The translations under genes and the position numbers were made by a program. A stretch of 64,000 nucleotides of DNA from Streptomyces flavofungini (GTDB lineage: Bacteria > Actinomycetota > Actinomycetes > Streptomycetales > Streptomycetaceae): the NCBI RefSeq assembly GCF_030388665.1, contig NZ_CP128846.1, positions 2,582,001-2,646,000 of the forward strand. Direction: 5' to 3'. The notes under the pieces are model-generated. The model did no database searches and had not been told where the DNA came from. It saw only the letters and a list, made by a program, of their open reading frames with translations. Positions 28,901 to 35,686 of the stretch are shown here, piece by piece (position 1 is the stretch's first letter; the number at the start of each line of letters is the position of its first letter).

Positions 28901-30292
28901 CGACTTCACCGAGAACTCCGCGTCCTTGGCCGCACAGCCGGAGTAGCCGTAGGCGAAGGACTTCGAGCTCAGCTTCTTCTTCCAGAACCCGGAAGCGTTC
29001 TGCGAGTTCCAGGTCGTCGAGGACGAGATGCCCTTGGTCTCCCACAACTCCACCGTGCGGTCCGAACAGGACGCCGACCACTTGTTGCGCACCACGAACT
29101 CGGCCGACAGGATCGACTTGCCCGCGAACCTCGACACCGGAATGCGATAGAAGAGCCGCTTGGTGTCATGCGGCTTGCAGTAGTACCAGTTGCAGTAGCC
29201 CAGGCCCGCGTCACGGTCGCCGTTGAACTTCCACTGCGGCGAGGACGCCCAGTACTTCGACGCCATCGTCCACGCCGAAGCACGCGGCGAGTACCACTGC
29301 GGGTCGATGAACACCGGATACTGCGTGTCCTCGCCCTTCAGTACATCCTGGTCAGGAGTGAGCACCAGCTCCTTGCCGCCGTCCGGGACCTCCAGGCCGA
29401 CGGGGGCCAGCTTTCCCGACTCGCCCGAGGCGCGCTCCTGCTCCTGGCCGGCCTGCGGTGACTCGTCGCCCGCCGCGCTCTCGGGTGCGGCGCGGCGCAT
29501 CCGCGCGGACGGCCCGGCGGGCGCGCTGTCGGCGCCCGTGCTGGAGTCCCACATCATCGGCGCGGGCGCCTCGAACACCGCGCCATCGGCCCCCTGGTCG
29601 GTCGCCTCGACACCCCCTTCGGCGGTCTCCTTCACGTCCATGCCGTCGGCGGCGAGCTTCAGCCGCAGCTCGGCCAGCCCCGAACTCGCGGCCGCCTTCG
29701 CCGACTTGACCACCAGGAGCTGCGTGAAGCCATCCGCCTGGGCACCCATGCGCAGGTCCACGTCCGGCAGCACGTCCTGGTACGTGGCCGTGTCCCCGTC
29801 GAGCGTCGGCTCGGGCAGCTTCCCCGGCCAGGAGAGCGCGAGCTTGCGACCCGCCTTCTCCATCCGGACCAGCGGCACGTCCCCGCCGCCGGAGAACTCC
29901 AGACCCACCGTGGCCACCTTCGGCGCCACCGCGCCGTCCGCGGCCTTCACCAGGTCGGTGTCGACGGGCTTCCACCCCTCGCCCACCCGGGCCCGTACAG
30001 GGCGCAGATACTCACGGGCCTCCAGAGCCCCGTCCGCCGTCGCGTGGACATCGCTCGTTTCCCCCCGCAGGGACGTCACTTCGACGGGCTTGCCGGTGCG
30101 CCGGGCCTCGGCCTGCGCGGCCTCCGTGGTGCCCACTCCGTCAGCCGCCTCCACCTCCCTGCCGCTCTCCACCGCTCCGGCCCGCGCCACCGGCGCCGCC
30201 CGCGCGTCCGGTGCGACACCGGTCAGCAGCGCCCCGGTCACCAGCCCCGCCAGCACCCCTGCAACTCCGCGCGACCGCGCGCGTCTCCACAT
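25985..30292 (-). CDS. Secreted LamG/DNRLRE-type partner of the Rhs protein
   Basis: 1435 residues from ATG 30292 (a TTG two codons upstream is possible). A signal peptide (ARSRGVAGVLAGLVTGALL ... ARA) leads into a region with YLRPVRARVGEGWKPVDTDL, typical of actinobacterial proteins encoded before Rhs genes, then a stretch with GLGYCNWYYCKPHDTKRLFY like DNRLRE-type modules. The C-terminal half has three LamG/concanavalin-like jelly-roll domains, each with a 'GYA...FTVSAWA...LYVNG...FPGAVDDV' pattern (about residues 800-1010, 1020-1240 and 1250-1430). The first two share FELYYS.AYDRWAFNQY. LamG domains bind carbohydrate or protein, so an anchoring, delivery or target-recognition role for the downstream toxin is likely but inferred. 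Confidence 0.85.
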   Translation of the reverse strand: MWRRARSRGVAGVLAGLVTGALLTGVAPDARAAPVARAGAVESGREVEAADGVGTTEAAQAEARRTGKPVEVTSLRGETSDVHATADGALEAREYLRPVRARVGEGWKPVDTDLVKAADGAVAPKVATVGLEFSGGGDVPLVRMEKAGRKLALSWPGKLPEPTLDGDTATYQDVLPDVDLRMGAQADGFTQLLVVKSAKAAASSGLAELRLKLAADGMDVKETAEGGVEATDQGADGAVFEAPAPMMWDSSTGADSAPAGPSARMRRAAPESAAGDESPQAGQEQERASGESGKLAPVGLEVPDGGKELVLTPDQDVLKGEDTQYPVFIDPQWYSPRASAWTMASKYWASSPQWKFNGDRDAGLGYCNWYYCKPHDTKRLFYRIPVSRFAGKSILSAEFVVRNKWSASCSDRTVELWETKGISSSTTWNSQNASGFWKKKLSSKSFAYGYSGCAAKDAEFSVKSAVQSAANGKASTMTFGLRAGSESDAYGWKRFSDRAFLRVKYNRPPSQLKMSQLSMEYGGVCKRPDKAARVRTLGKIYAKDVTDPDKDSVSVQFQAKWDAGDGKGTIARWKPGRTSAKKSGSDFSISLPKSIPTNKSIHWYVRSYDGAQYSPWSYAGDPTGCYFVYDTKVPKAPSVSSGEYPVSDPEDPGDPWNDGVGKYGAFELKAADKDVTSYRYGINGDPSSKNEVSTSSGGAKSVQVLPARPGLNFVTAQAFDAAGNGSEIRTYQFRVRAGQPERATWQLDEPKGAAQAKGSTPARALQLHGGATPGVSGVRGSAVSFNGSDGYAATDIPVVDTSRGFAVSAWAKLSRMPEGAAVIATQPGNHSPGFELYYSKAYDRWAFNQYKSDSADAGIARVMADKPGGVSVGKWTHLVGSYDSVRDVLELYVGGKKVGETAYSKPWEARRGLQLGAASYSGKPSAFFPGAVDEVQLFDKPLAQDEVDKLRAHESVGDPGRPAVAVFGLDEAADAKEVSGHGGVLPATYSGGVTTGVTGVAGKAARFDGSSGYARIGRSSGPHVNTSRSFTVSAWARLDTKPDGAAIITAQAGKDRPGFELYYSSAYDRWAFNQYSADSADAKPIRAMQPEGTKAYTRQWVHLVGVHDTVADTLTLYVNGSKAGSAKLGGAFYADQSLYLGAGSYSGQVTNHFPGRIDDVRLLDRPVSADEVRQMFQQRPLVKGRWNFEETSGSSPAGTPDLSGEEQEMRLYGGAKLGPGMVDAKGLQLNGTSGYASMYPVPVDTSGSFTVTAWAQAAALPKRGVSLVSGQGEKESAFSVRFVPDAKDPEGLGRWELTVPDKDGSDATVTRVSNSDFNDAREWNHLAVVYDGFAKQARLYVNGSLQEVACGDADGDGDADESGCQDLISWSDNTLAFKATKALQVGREKTGGAWGGYFPGAVDDVWAFQGALSDDQIEWLAGQWDSVPTEVPRNS

Positions 30293-30455
30293 ACCCAACC
30301 CGTTTCAGACACGAAGATGAAGATTCCCTTAATGGGTAATCGGACGACGACCGTATGCAGTGGCCACGTAAAGATCGACAGGATCAATGGGGCGTAGCGC
30401 ACCAATCACACCCTCGAAATGTGACCCTCGCCACGGTTGCCCTCGAACCGGCCCC

Positions 30456-30500
30456 GACGTCATAACGTTCGCGAAACGCAAGAAAGTTGAGTATGACGTC
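30456..30500. promoter_or_regulatory. Wide inverted repeat in the PAP2/LamG divergent region
   Basis: GACGTCATA and TATGACGTC form 9-bp perfect arms 27 bases apart, in the AT-richer 264-base gap between the divergent LamG and PAP2 genes. Position suits a regulator acting on either promoter. No recognised consensus. Confidence 0.4.
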
Positions 30501-30556
30501 GCACACGACACATCGCCCCCGGCACGTGCGGCCCCGCCCCTGACAAGCTGTCAACC

Positions 30557-31252
30557 ATGCCCACCACCCCGGACGCGACCACCCGACGTGAGCCTGTGCC
30601 GTCGCACGGAAGACCCCGCACCCCGGGGCGGCCGACTGTCCTCCTCGCCCTCTGCGCCTCCCTCTTCACGCTCCTCACCTGGCAGGTCATCACGGACGGC
30701 CCCGTACGCCGTCTCGACGAGAGCGTCGGCCGTGATCTGCGGAGCAGCCTCCTGCCGCGCCCCGTCGCCGAACTCTTCGCCGACCTGGGGAACATGACGG
30801 TCGCGCTGCCGGTGCTCGGCGCGGTCATCGCGTGCACAGCGTGGTGCGGGCACCGGGCCGCCATGCCCCGCTGGTGGCTGCCCCCGCTGTCCGCGGTCCT
30901 CGCCATGGCCGCCGTGCCCGCCCTCGTCGTACCCCTGAAGGCGATCGTCGACCGCGCGGCGCCGCCCGGCATGGACGGCACCGGCTACTACCCCTCCGGG
31001 CACACGGCCACCGCCACCGTCGCCTATGGCGCGGCCACTCTGCTGCTCCTCCCCCGACTCCGCACACCCCGCACACGTCGCACGCTGGCCGTCGCGTGTG
31101 CCCTGCTGAACCTCGGCGTCGGGCTCGGGCTCGTCTCACGCGGCTACCACTGGCCCGCGGACGCCGTGGCGAGCTGGCTGCTCGGCGGGCTGGTGCTGTC
31201 GGCCATGACCGTGGTGTGTACGCGCTGCGAACGGCCATCGGCCGAGGAGTGA
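30557..31252 (+). CDS. PAP2-family membrane phosphatase
   Basis: 231 residues, several hydrophobic segments. The three phosphatase motifs are present: KAIVDRAAP (motif 1), YPSGHTATAT (motif 2) and SRGYHWPADAV (motif 3, with the catalytic histidine). Such enzymes dephosphorylate lipid substrates such as phosphatidic acid, phosphatidylglycerophosphate or undecaprenyl diphosphate at the membrane; which one cannot be told. The ATG is preceded by TGACAAGCTGTCA rather than a ribosome site, so translation may start elsewhere or be weak. Transcribed away from the LamG gene and convergent with the chitinase gene, it probably marks the right edge of the accessory island. Confidence 0.9.
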   Translation: MPTTPDATTRREPVPSHGRPRTPGRPTVLLALCASLFTLLTWQVITDGPVRRLDESVGRDLRSSLLPRPVAELFADLGNMTVALPVLGAVIACTAWCGHRAAMPRWWLPPLSAVLAMAAVPALVVPLKAIVDRAAPPGMDGTGYYPSGHTATATVAYGAATLLLLPRLRTPRTRRTLAVACALLNLGVGLGLVSRGYHWPADAVASWLLGGLVLSAMTVVCTRCERPSAEE

Positions 31253-31316
31253 CCGGCCGCTCGTACGGCTACCGCCCTCGGGCCACGGCCGGTGCGGAGG
31301 CCACCCGAAGTAGAGG

Positions 31317-32483
31317 TCACCCGAAGTACTGGTCGAAGTTCTTCGAGAACTCCCACCCGTTGAACCGATCCCAGTTGATGGACCAGGTCATCAGGCCGCG
31401 CAGGGCGGGCCACTTGCCGTGGGGCCGGTAGGAGCCGCAGTTGGTGTTCTTGGTCAGGCAGTCCAAGGCCTTGTTGACCTCGGTGGTGGAGACATGGCCG
31501 TTGCCCGCGTGCACCGAGGCGGGCATGCCGATGGCTACCTTCTCCGGGGGCAGGGGCGGGAAGACGTTGGCGGTGTTGCCCTTGACCGGGAAGCCGGTGA
31601 GGAGCATGTCCGTCATGGCGATGTGGAAGTCCGCGCCGCCCATCTGGTGGTACTGGTTGTCGAGGCCCATGATCGGGCCCGAGTTGTAGTCCTGGACGTG
31701 CAGCAGCGTGAGGTCGTCGCGCAGGGCGTGGATGACCGGGAGGTAGGCGCCCGCGCGCGGGTCCGCGCCCCATTGGCCGGGGCCGTAGTGCTGGTAGCCC
31801 AGCTGCACGAAGAACGTCTCCGGAGCCATGGTGAGCGTGAAGTCCGGGCCGTACTTGGCCTTCAGCGTCTTCACCGCCGAGATCAGGTTCACGATCACCG
31901 GGGTCGTGGGGTTCTTGAAGTCCGTGTCGTTGGCGTTGAGCGAGAGCGAGTGGCCCTCGAAGTCGATGTCCAGGCCGTCGAGGCCGTACTCGTCGATGAT
32001 CGCGGAGACGGACGAGACGAACTTGTCCCTGGCCTGGGTGGTGGTCAGCTGCACCTGGCCGTTCTGGCCGCCGATGGAGATCTGGACCTTCTTGCCCTGG
32101 GCCTGCTTGGCCTTGATGGCCGCCTTGAACTCGTCCTTCGTCTCGACGTTCGGGCACTCCGTCTTCGGGCAGAGGTCGAAGCGGATGTCGCCGGACGTGG
32201 CCGAGGTGGGCTCGCCGAAGGCCAGGTCGATGATGTCCCAGCTGGCGGGGGTGTCCGCGAGGCGCGTGTAGCCGGAGCCGTTGGCGAAGCTGGTGTGCAG
32301 ATAGCCGACCAGGGCGTGGGCGGGGAGGGCCTTCGTGCCGGTGGCGTCGGCGCGCGCCGACGCCGTCGGGGGCGCCGAGTCCGCCGCGCTCGGCGCGGCG
32401 AGCAGGCCGGACGCCGCGAGCGCGAGTGCTGCCGCCGCGGCGAGGATTCCGGGTCTGCGCAGGGGTGAGCGGGAGCGGTCCAC
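31317..32483 (-). CDS. Secreted GH18 chitinase
   Basis: 388 residues from GTG 32483, with GGAGG six bases ahead. Signal peptide (RSRSPLRRPGILAAAAALALAASGLLAAP) followed directly by the catalytic barrel. No chitin-binding or FnIII domain is present, unlike many streptomycete chitinases. The catalytic motif YGLDGLDIDFEGHSLS (DxxDxDxE) is intact, with SIGG (strand 3) and MTWSINWDRFNG (strand 8 Trp) also present. It should hydrolyse chitin outside the cell to N-acetylglucosamine oligomers. Its promoter carries a DasR-type site, so it is probably repressed by DasR and released by aminosugar phosphates. Confidence 0.93.
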   Translation of the reverse strand: MDRSRSPLRRPGILAAAAALALAASGLLAAPSAADSAPPTASARADATGTKALPAHALVGYLHTSFANGSGYTRLADTPASWDIIDLAFGEPTSATSGDIRFDLCPKTECPNVETKDEFKAAIKAKQAQGKKVQISIGGQNGQVQLTTTQARDKFVSSVSAIIDEYGLDGLDIDFEGHSLSLNANDTDFKNPTTPVIVNLISAVKTLKAKYGPDFTLTMAPETFFVQLGYQHYGPGQWGADPRAGAYLPVIHALRDDLTLLHVQDYNSGPIMGLDNQYHQMGGADFHIAMTDMLLTGFPVKGNTANVFPPLPPEKVAIGMPASVHAGNGHVSTTEVNKALDCLTKNTNCGSYRPHGKWPALRGLMTWSINWDRFNGWEFSKNFDQYFG

Positions 32484-32525
32484 AACTGCCTCCGGAGGTG
32501 GGGGGGTTGGAGAGCAGGACGCGCT

Positions 32526-32554
32526 CAAGATGGTCCAGACCAATGCTGTTGTCA
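32526..32554 (-). promoter_or_regulatory. Chitinase promoter with DasR-type (dre) site
   Basis: On the minus strand TTGACA (32549-32554) and CATCTT (32526-32531) are 17 bases apart. Between and over the -10 lies TGGTCCAGACCA (32530-32541), close to the DasR responsive element with its TGGTCTAGACCA core. Just upstream TGACAACAGC occurs twice in direct repeat, 13 bases apart. This layout matches known streptomycete chitinase promoters. Confidence 0.75.
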
Positions 32555-32667
32555 AGGCTGTTGTCAGGACTTCGCGCAGCACCGCCCTTGCCGTGGGCAA
32601 GGGGTGTCCCGCGGTGCTGACGGTGTCGAAGGAGCTCAGGCCGGAGCCGGAGCCGAGCGGGGGTCGC

Positions 32668-33243
32668 TCACTCCTCGCGCTCTCCGGCGCCCTTGTCGTG
32701 CACCTCTCCGGCGCCCTCGTCGTGCACCTCTCCGGCGCCCACGCCGTCCACAGCGCCCCCGACGCCCTCACCACCCCCCGCCCGCTCGGCCTGCTCCGCC
32801 CGCGCCAGCGAAGCCGCCGCCTCGTGCATCGCCAGTTCCAGCAGCGCCGGATCGACCAGCGTGCCGGAGCCGTCCGGTGGGATCAGCCAGCGCACTCCGC
32901 CGGTGGACCTGCCTGGGTAGGGGACGACGATCCAGGTGCCGCGACCCGCGCCCCGCACCCCCGTGCCCAGCCAGCGCGCGACCGTGCCCGCGGGGACGAA
33001 GAAGCCCATCCGGGAGTCGCCGAAGTCGGCGAGGACCGGCCCCGGCTGGTCCACGACCCGCGCGAGCACGTCGAGCGTGGGGTAGCCCAGATCGCCGGGC
33101 AGGATGAGCACGTCCCAGAGCCGGCCCGCCGGGAGCAGGACGACTCCCAGGGGGTTGCGTTCCCACTCCCAGCGGCAGGCGTCCGGATCCGGTGCCACCG
33201 ACACCAGCCACTCGACCGCCGACTTACTCCCCGTGCCCGTCAT
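32668..33243 (-). CDS. Small conserved actinobacterial protein (primase/polymerase-like by name)
   Basis: 191 residues, no signal peptide. The first 150 residues form one compact domain (DACRWEWERNPLGVVLLPAG, LWDVLILPGDLGYPTLDVL, RGTWIVVPYPGRSTGGVRWL). I recall similar streptomycete proteins being labelled bifunctional DNA primase/polymerase; no primase metal motif is evident here, so function is open. The C-terminus is a repetitive tail (GAGEVHDEGAGEVHDKGAGE) coded by a 24-base tandem repeat. Ribosome site AGGAAGG is strong. It precedes the chitinase on the same strand, but the chitinase has its own promoter. Confidence 0.7.
   Translation of the reverse strand: MTGTGSKSAVEWLVSVAPDPDACRWEWERNPLGVVLLPAGRLWDVLILPGDLGYPTLDVLARVVDQPGPVLADFGDSRMGFFVPAGTVARWLGTGVRGAGRGTWIVVPYPGRSTGGVRWLIPPDGSGTLVDPALLELAMHEAAASLARAEQAERAGGGEGVGGAVDGVGAGEVHDEGAGEVHDKGAGEREE
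32680..32740. repeat. 24-base tandem repeat in a coding tail
   Basis: Two and a half copies of a 24-base unit (32680-32703, 32704-32727, 32728-32740), differing at one base. They encode the reiterated GAGEVHD(E/K) tail of the neighbouring protein. Length is a multiple of three, so copy-number change would preserve the frame. Confidence 0.85.
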
Positions 33244-33263
33244 GGCGAACCTTCCTCTCGTCG

Positions 33264-33281
33264 GTCACGCATACGCGTGTC
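33264..33281. promoter_or_regulatory. Palindrome upstream of the 191-residue gene
   Basis: GTCACGCATACGCGTGTC is symmetric at 14 of 18 positions and lies about 20 bases upstream of the start, over the expected leader. Possible operator; no known consensus. Confidence 0.3.
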
Positions 33282-33385
33282 ACGAGGGAGAGCGGCCCGG
33301 GGGGCGATCATTACGCGGCTTCCGCTACTGAGTGGTAGTGAAGCGCGTCACGGAGGGGAGCGGCGTACGCCGGTGGATGTTCGGG

Positions 33386-34807
33386 TCAGCTGTCGAAGCC
33401 GAGTCCCATCTTGTCCATCGCGCGCAGCCACGCATTGCGGCGCCCGCCGTTCTCGTCGGCCCGCGCGAGCGACCACTTGGTCAGCGCCACCCCGGTCCAG
33501 GCGAAGGGCTCCGGCGGGAACGGCAGCGGCTTGGAGCGGACCATCTCCAGGCGCGTGCGCTCCGTGCGCTCCCCCGCGAGCAGGTCGAGCATCACCTCGG
33601 CGCCGAACCGCGTGGCCCCCACCCCGAGGCCGGTGTACCCGGCGGCGTACGCGACCCGCTCCCCGTACGCCGTGCCGAAGAACGCCGAGAAGCGCGAGCA
33701 CGTGTCGATCGCGCCGCCCCACGCGTGCGTGAAGCGCACCCCCTCCAGCTGCGGGAAGCAGGTGAAGAAGTGCCCGGCGAGCTTCGCGTACGTCTCGGGC
33801 CTGTGGTCATACTCGGCGCGGACCTTGCCGCCGTAGGGGTAGATGGCGTCGTACCCGCCCCACAGGACGCGGTTGTCGGCGGAGAGCCGGAAGTAGTGGA
33901 ACTGGTTGGCGGCGTCGCCGAGGCCCTGGCGGCCCTGCCAGCCGATCGCGGCGAGCTGGTCGGCGGTCAGGGGCTCGGTCATGAGGGCGTAGTCGTACAC
34001 CGGGACCGTGTACGGGCGCACGCGCTTGACCAGGGACGGGAAGACGTTCGTGCCGAGCGCGACCTGGCGGGCGTGGACGCGGCCGTAGGGCGTGCGGATC
34101 GCCATGCCCGCGCCCGGCGAGGCGAGTTCGAGGGCCGGGGTGTGCTCGAAGATCCGCACGCCGAGGTCGGCGCAGGCGCGCTTGAGGCCCCAGGCGAGCT
34201 TCGCCGGGTGCAGCATGGCGACGCCGTCGCGGTCCCAGAGGCCGCCGAGGAACGTGGGCGAGTCCACCTGCGCGCGCAGCGCCTCAGCGTCGAGCATCTC
34301 GACGCTCCCGGCGAGGCCGAGCCCGGCCATCTCCTCGTACACCTCGTGCAGCTCGGCGAGCTGGTGCGGCTGGGTCGCCACGTCGATCTCGCCGGTGCGC
34401 TCGAAGTCGCAGTCGATGCCGTAGCGGGCGACGGCGGCCTCGATCGCGTCGAGGTTGCGGGCGCCCAGCTCCTCCAACTGCCCGATCTCGTCCGGCCAGC
34501 GGGCCAGGCCGTTGGGGAGGCCGTGGGTGAGGGAGGCGGCGCAGAAGCCGCCGTTGCGACCGGAGGCGGCCCAGCCGATCTCGCGGCCCTCGACGAGGAC
34601 GACGTCACGGCCGGGGTCGCGCTCCTTGGCGATCAGGGCCGTCCACAGGCCGCTGTAGCCGCCGCCGACGACGAGCAGGTCGCAGCGCTCGTCGCCGACC
34701 AGGGCGGGCTCGGGGTCGGGCTTCTTGGGGTCGTCCAGCCAGAACGAGACCGGCTTGGCCTCGGCGAGGGACGCAGTCCAGCGGCGGGTCATGGCGCCAG
34801 GGGCCAT
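33386..34807 (-). CDS. FAD-dependent amine oxidoreductase (PuuB-like)
   Basis: 473 residues of the DAO family. The dinucleotide fold is clear (CDLLVVGGGYSGLWTALIAKE), followed by SGRNGGFCAASLTHG, typical of gamma-glutamylputrescine oxidase relatives, and a C-terminal FAD-contact YTGLGVGATRFGAEVMLDLL. ATG 34807 is chosen because GAAGGAG lies about ten bases ahead; an upstream TTG is too close to that site. Directly downstream of potABCD on the same strand, it probably oxidises imported putrescine or a derivative to the aldehyde handled by the dehydrogenase at 39123. No gamma-glutamylputrescine synthetase is in the window, so the true substrate is uncertain. Confidence 0.85.
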   Translation of the reverse strand: MAPGAMTRRWTASLAEAKPVSFWLDDPKKPDPEPALVGDERCDLLVVGGGYSGLWTALIAKERDPGRDVVLVEGREIGWAASGRNGGFCAASLTHGLPNGLARWPDEIGQLEELGARNLDAIEAAVARYGIDCDFERTGEIDVATQPHQLAELHEVYEEMAGLGLAGSVEMLDAEALRAQVDSPTFLGGLWDRDGVAMLHPAKLAWGLKRACADLGVRIFEHTPALELASPGAGMAIRTPYGRVHARQVALGTNVFPSLVKRVRPYTVPVYDYALMTEPLTADQLAAIGWQGRQGLGDAANQFHYFRLSADNRVLWGGYDAIYPYGGKVRAEYDHRPETYAKLAGHFFTCFPQLEGVRFTHAWGGAIDTCSRFSAFFGTAYGERVAYAAGYTGLGVGATRFGAEVMLDLLAGERTERTRLEMVRSKPLPFPPEPFAWTGVALTKWSLARADENGGRRNAWLRAMDKMGLGFDS

Positions 34808-34825
34808 GATTTCCAACTCCTTCAG

Positions 34826-34868
34826 GGCTCTTACGGCTCTTACGGCTCTTACGCTCTTACGCTCTTAC
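34826..34868. repeat. Short tandem repeat at the potC stop codon
   Basis: Three units of GGCTCTTAC followed by two of GCTCTTAC, running from the potC stop into the gap before the oxidoreductase gene. The potC TAA lies in the last unit. Such 8- and 9-base runs can slip; here the change would affect the spacing between potC and the next gene. Confidence 0.85.
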
Positions 34869-35686
34869 AGGGATTTCTTGGCGCGGCGCTTTCCGACGAC
34901 CATTCCTGCCACCACGAGAAGAACGGCAATCAGGAACATCGCCGTGCCGATCACATTGATCTGAACGGGCGTACCCCGCTGCGCGGATCCCCAGACGAAC
35001 ATGGGGAACGTCACAGTCGATCCGGCGTTGAAGTTCGTGATGATGAAGTCGTCGAAGGAGAGCGCGAAGGCGAGCAGCGCGCCCGCGGCGATGCCGGGGG
35101 CGGCGATGGGCAGAGTCACCCGCAGGAACGTCTGCACGGGCCCGGCGTAGAGGTCCTGCGCGGCCTGTTCCAGACGCGGGTCCATGGACATCACGCGCGC
35201 CTTCACCGCCGTCACGACGAAGCTGAGGCAGAACATGATGTGTGCGATGAGGACGGTCCAGAAGCCCAGCTGAGCGCCCATGTTGAGGAACAGCGTGAGC
35301 AGCGAGGCGGCCATGACGACCTCGGGCATCGCCATCGGCAGGAAGATCAGCGAGCTCACGGCGCCGCGCGCGCGGAAGCGGTAGCGCACGAGCGCGAAGG
35401 CGATCATCGTGCCGAGCACGGTCGCGCCGAGCGTCGCCCAGAACGCGATCTGCAGGCTCAGCGACAGCGAGCCGCACATGTCGGCGACGCCGCAGGGGTC
35501 CTTCCAGGCGTCCGTGGAGAATTCCTGCCAGGAGTAATTGAAGCGGCCCTTGGGTTTGTTGAAGGAGAAGACCGTGACGACGACATTGGGAAGCAGCAGA
35601 TAACCGAGCGTGAGGAGTCCCGCGATGACGACGAGATTCCGGCGCAGCCAGCGGAAGAATGTCGAGAACGGGGCGAGAGCAGCCAT
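34865..35686 (-). CDS. potC: Spermidine/putrescine ABC transporter permease PotC
   Basis: 273 residues from ATG 35686, whose A is shared with the potB stop (TGATG). Six predicted membrane segments. The EAA loop of the binding-protein-dependent permease family is visible (LEQAAQDLYAGPVQTFLRVTLPIAAPGIAAGALLAF, cytoplasmic contact with PotA), and SFDDFIITNFNAG is typical of PotC. One of the two channel subunits for polyamine uptake. It is the last transporter gene in the operon potD-potA-potB-potC. Confidence 0.95.
   Translation of the reverse strand: MAALAPFSTFFRWLRRNLVVIAGLLTLGYLLLPNVVVTVFSFNKPKGRFNYSWQEFSTDAWKDPCGVADMCGSLSLSLQIAFWATLGATVLGTMIAFALVRYRFRARGAVSSLIFLPMAMPEVVMAASLLTLFLNMGAQLGFWTVLIAHIMFCLSFVVTAVKARVMSMDPRLEQAAQDLYAGPVQTFLRVTLPIAAPGIAAGALLAFALSFDDFIITNFNAGSTVTFPMFVWGSAQRGTPVQINVIGTAMFLIAVLLVVAGMVVGKRRAKKSL

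Noticed and set aside
26318..29461. A 1047-residue open frame antisense to the LamG gene
   Set aside because: Shadow frame: it mirrors the LamG repeats and has no ribosome site or recognisable domain.
30299..30556. Possible CRISPR-like or phage regulatory array in the AT-richer divergent gap
   Set aside because: Only two inverted repeats are present; no repeated spacers or array structure.
32484..32774. Extended N-terminus of the chitinase upstream of GTG 32483
   Set aside because: The GTG has an ideal GGAGG and leads directly into the signal peptide; the upstream frame would run through the DasR-type promoter.
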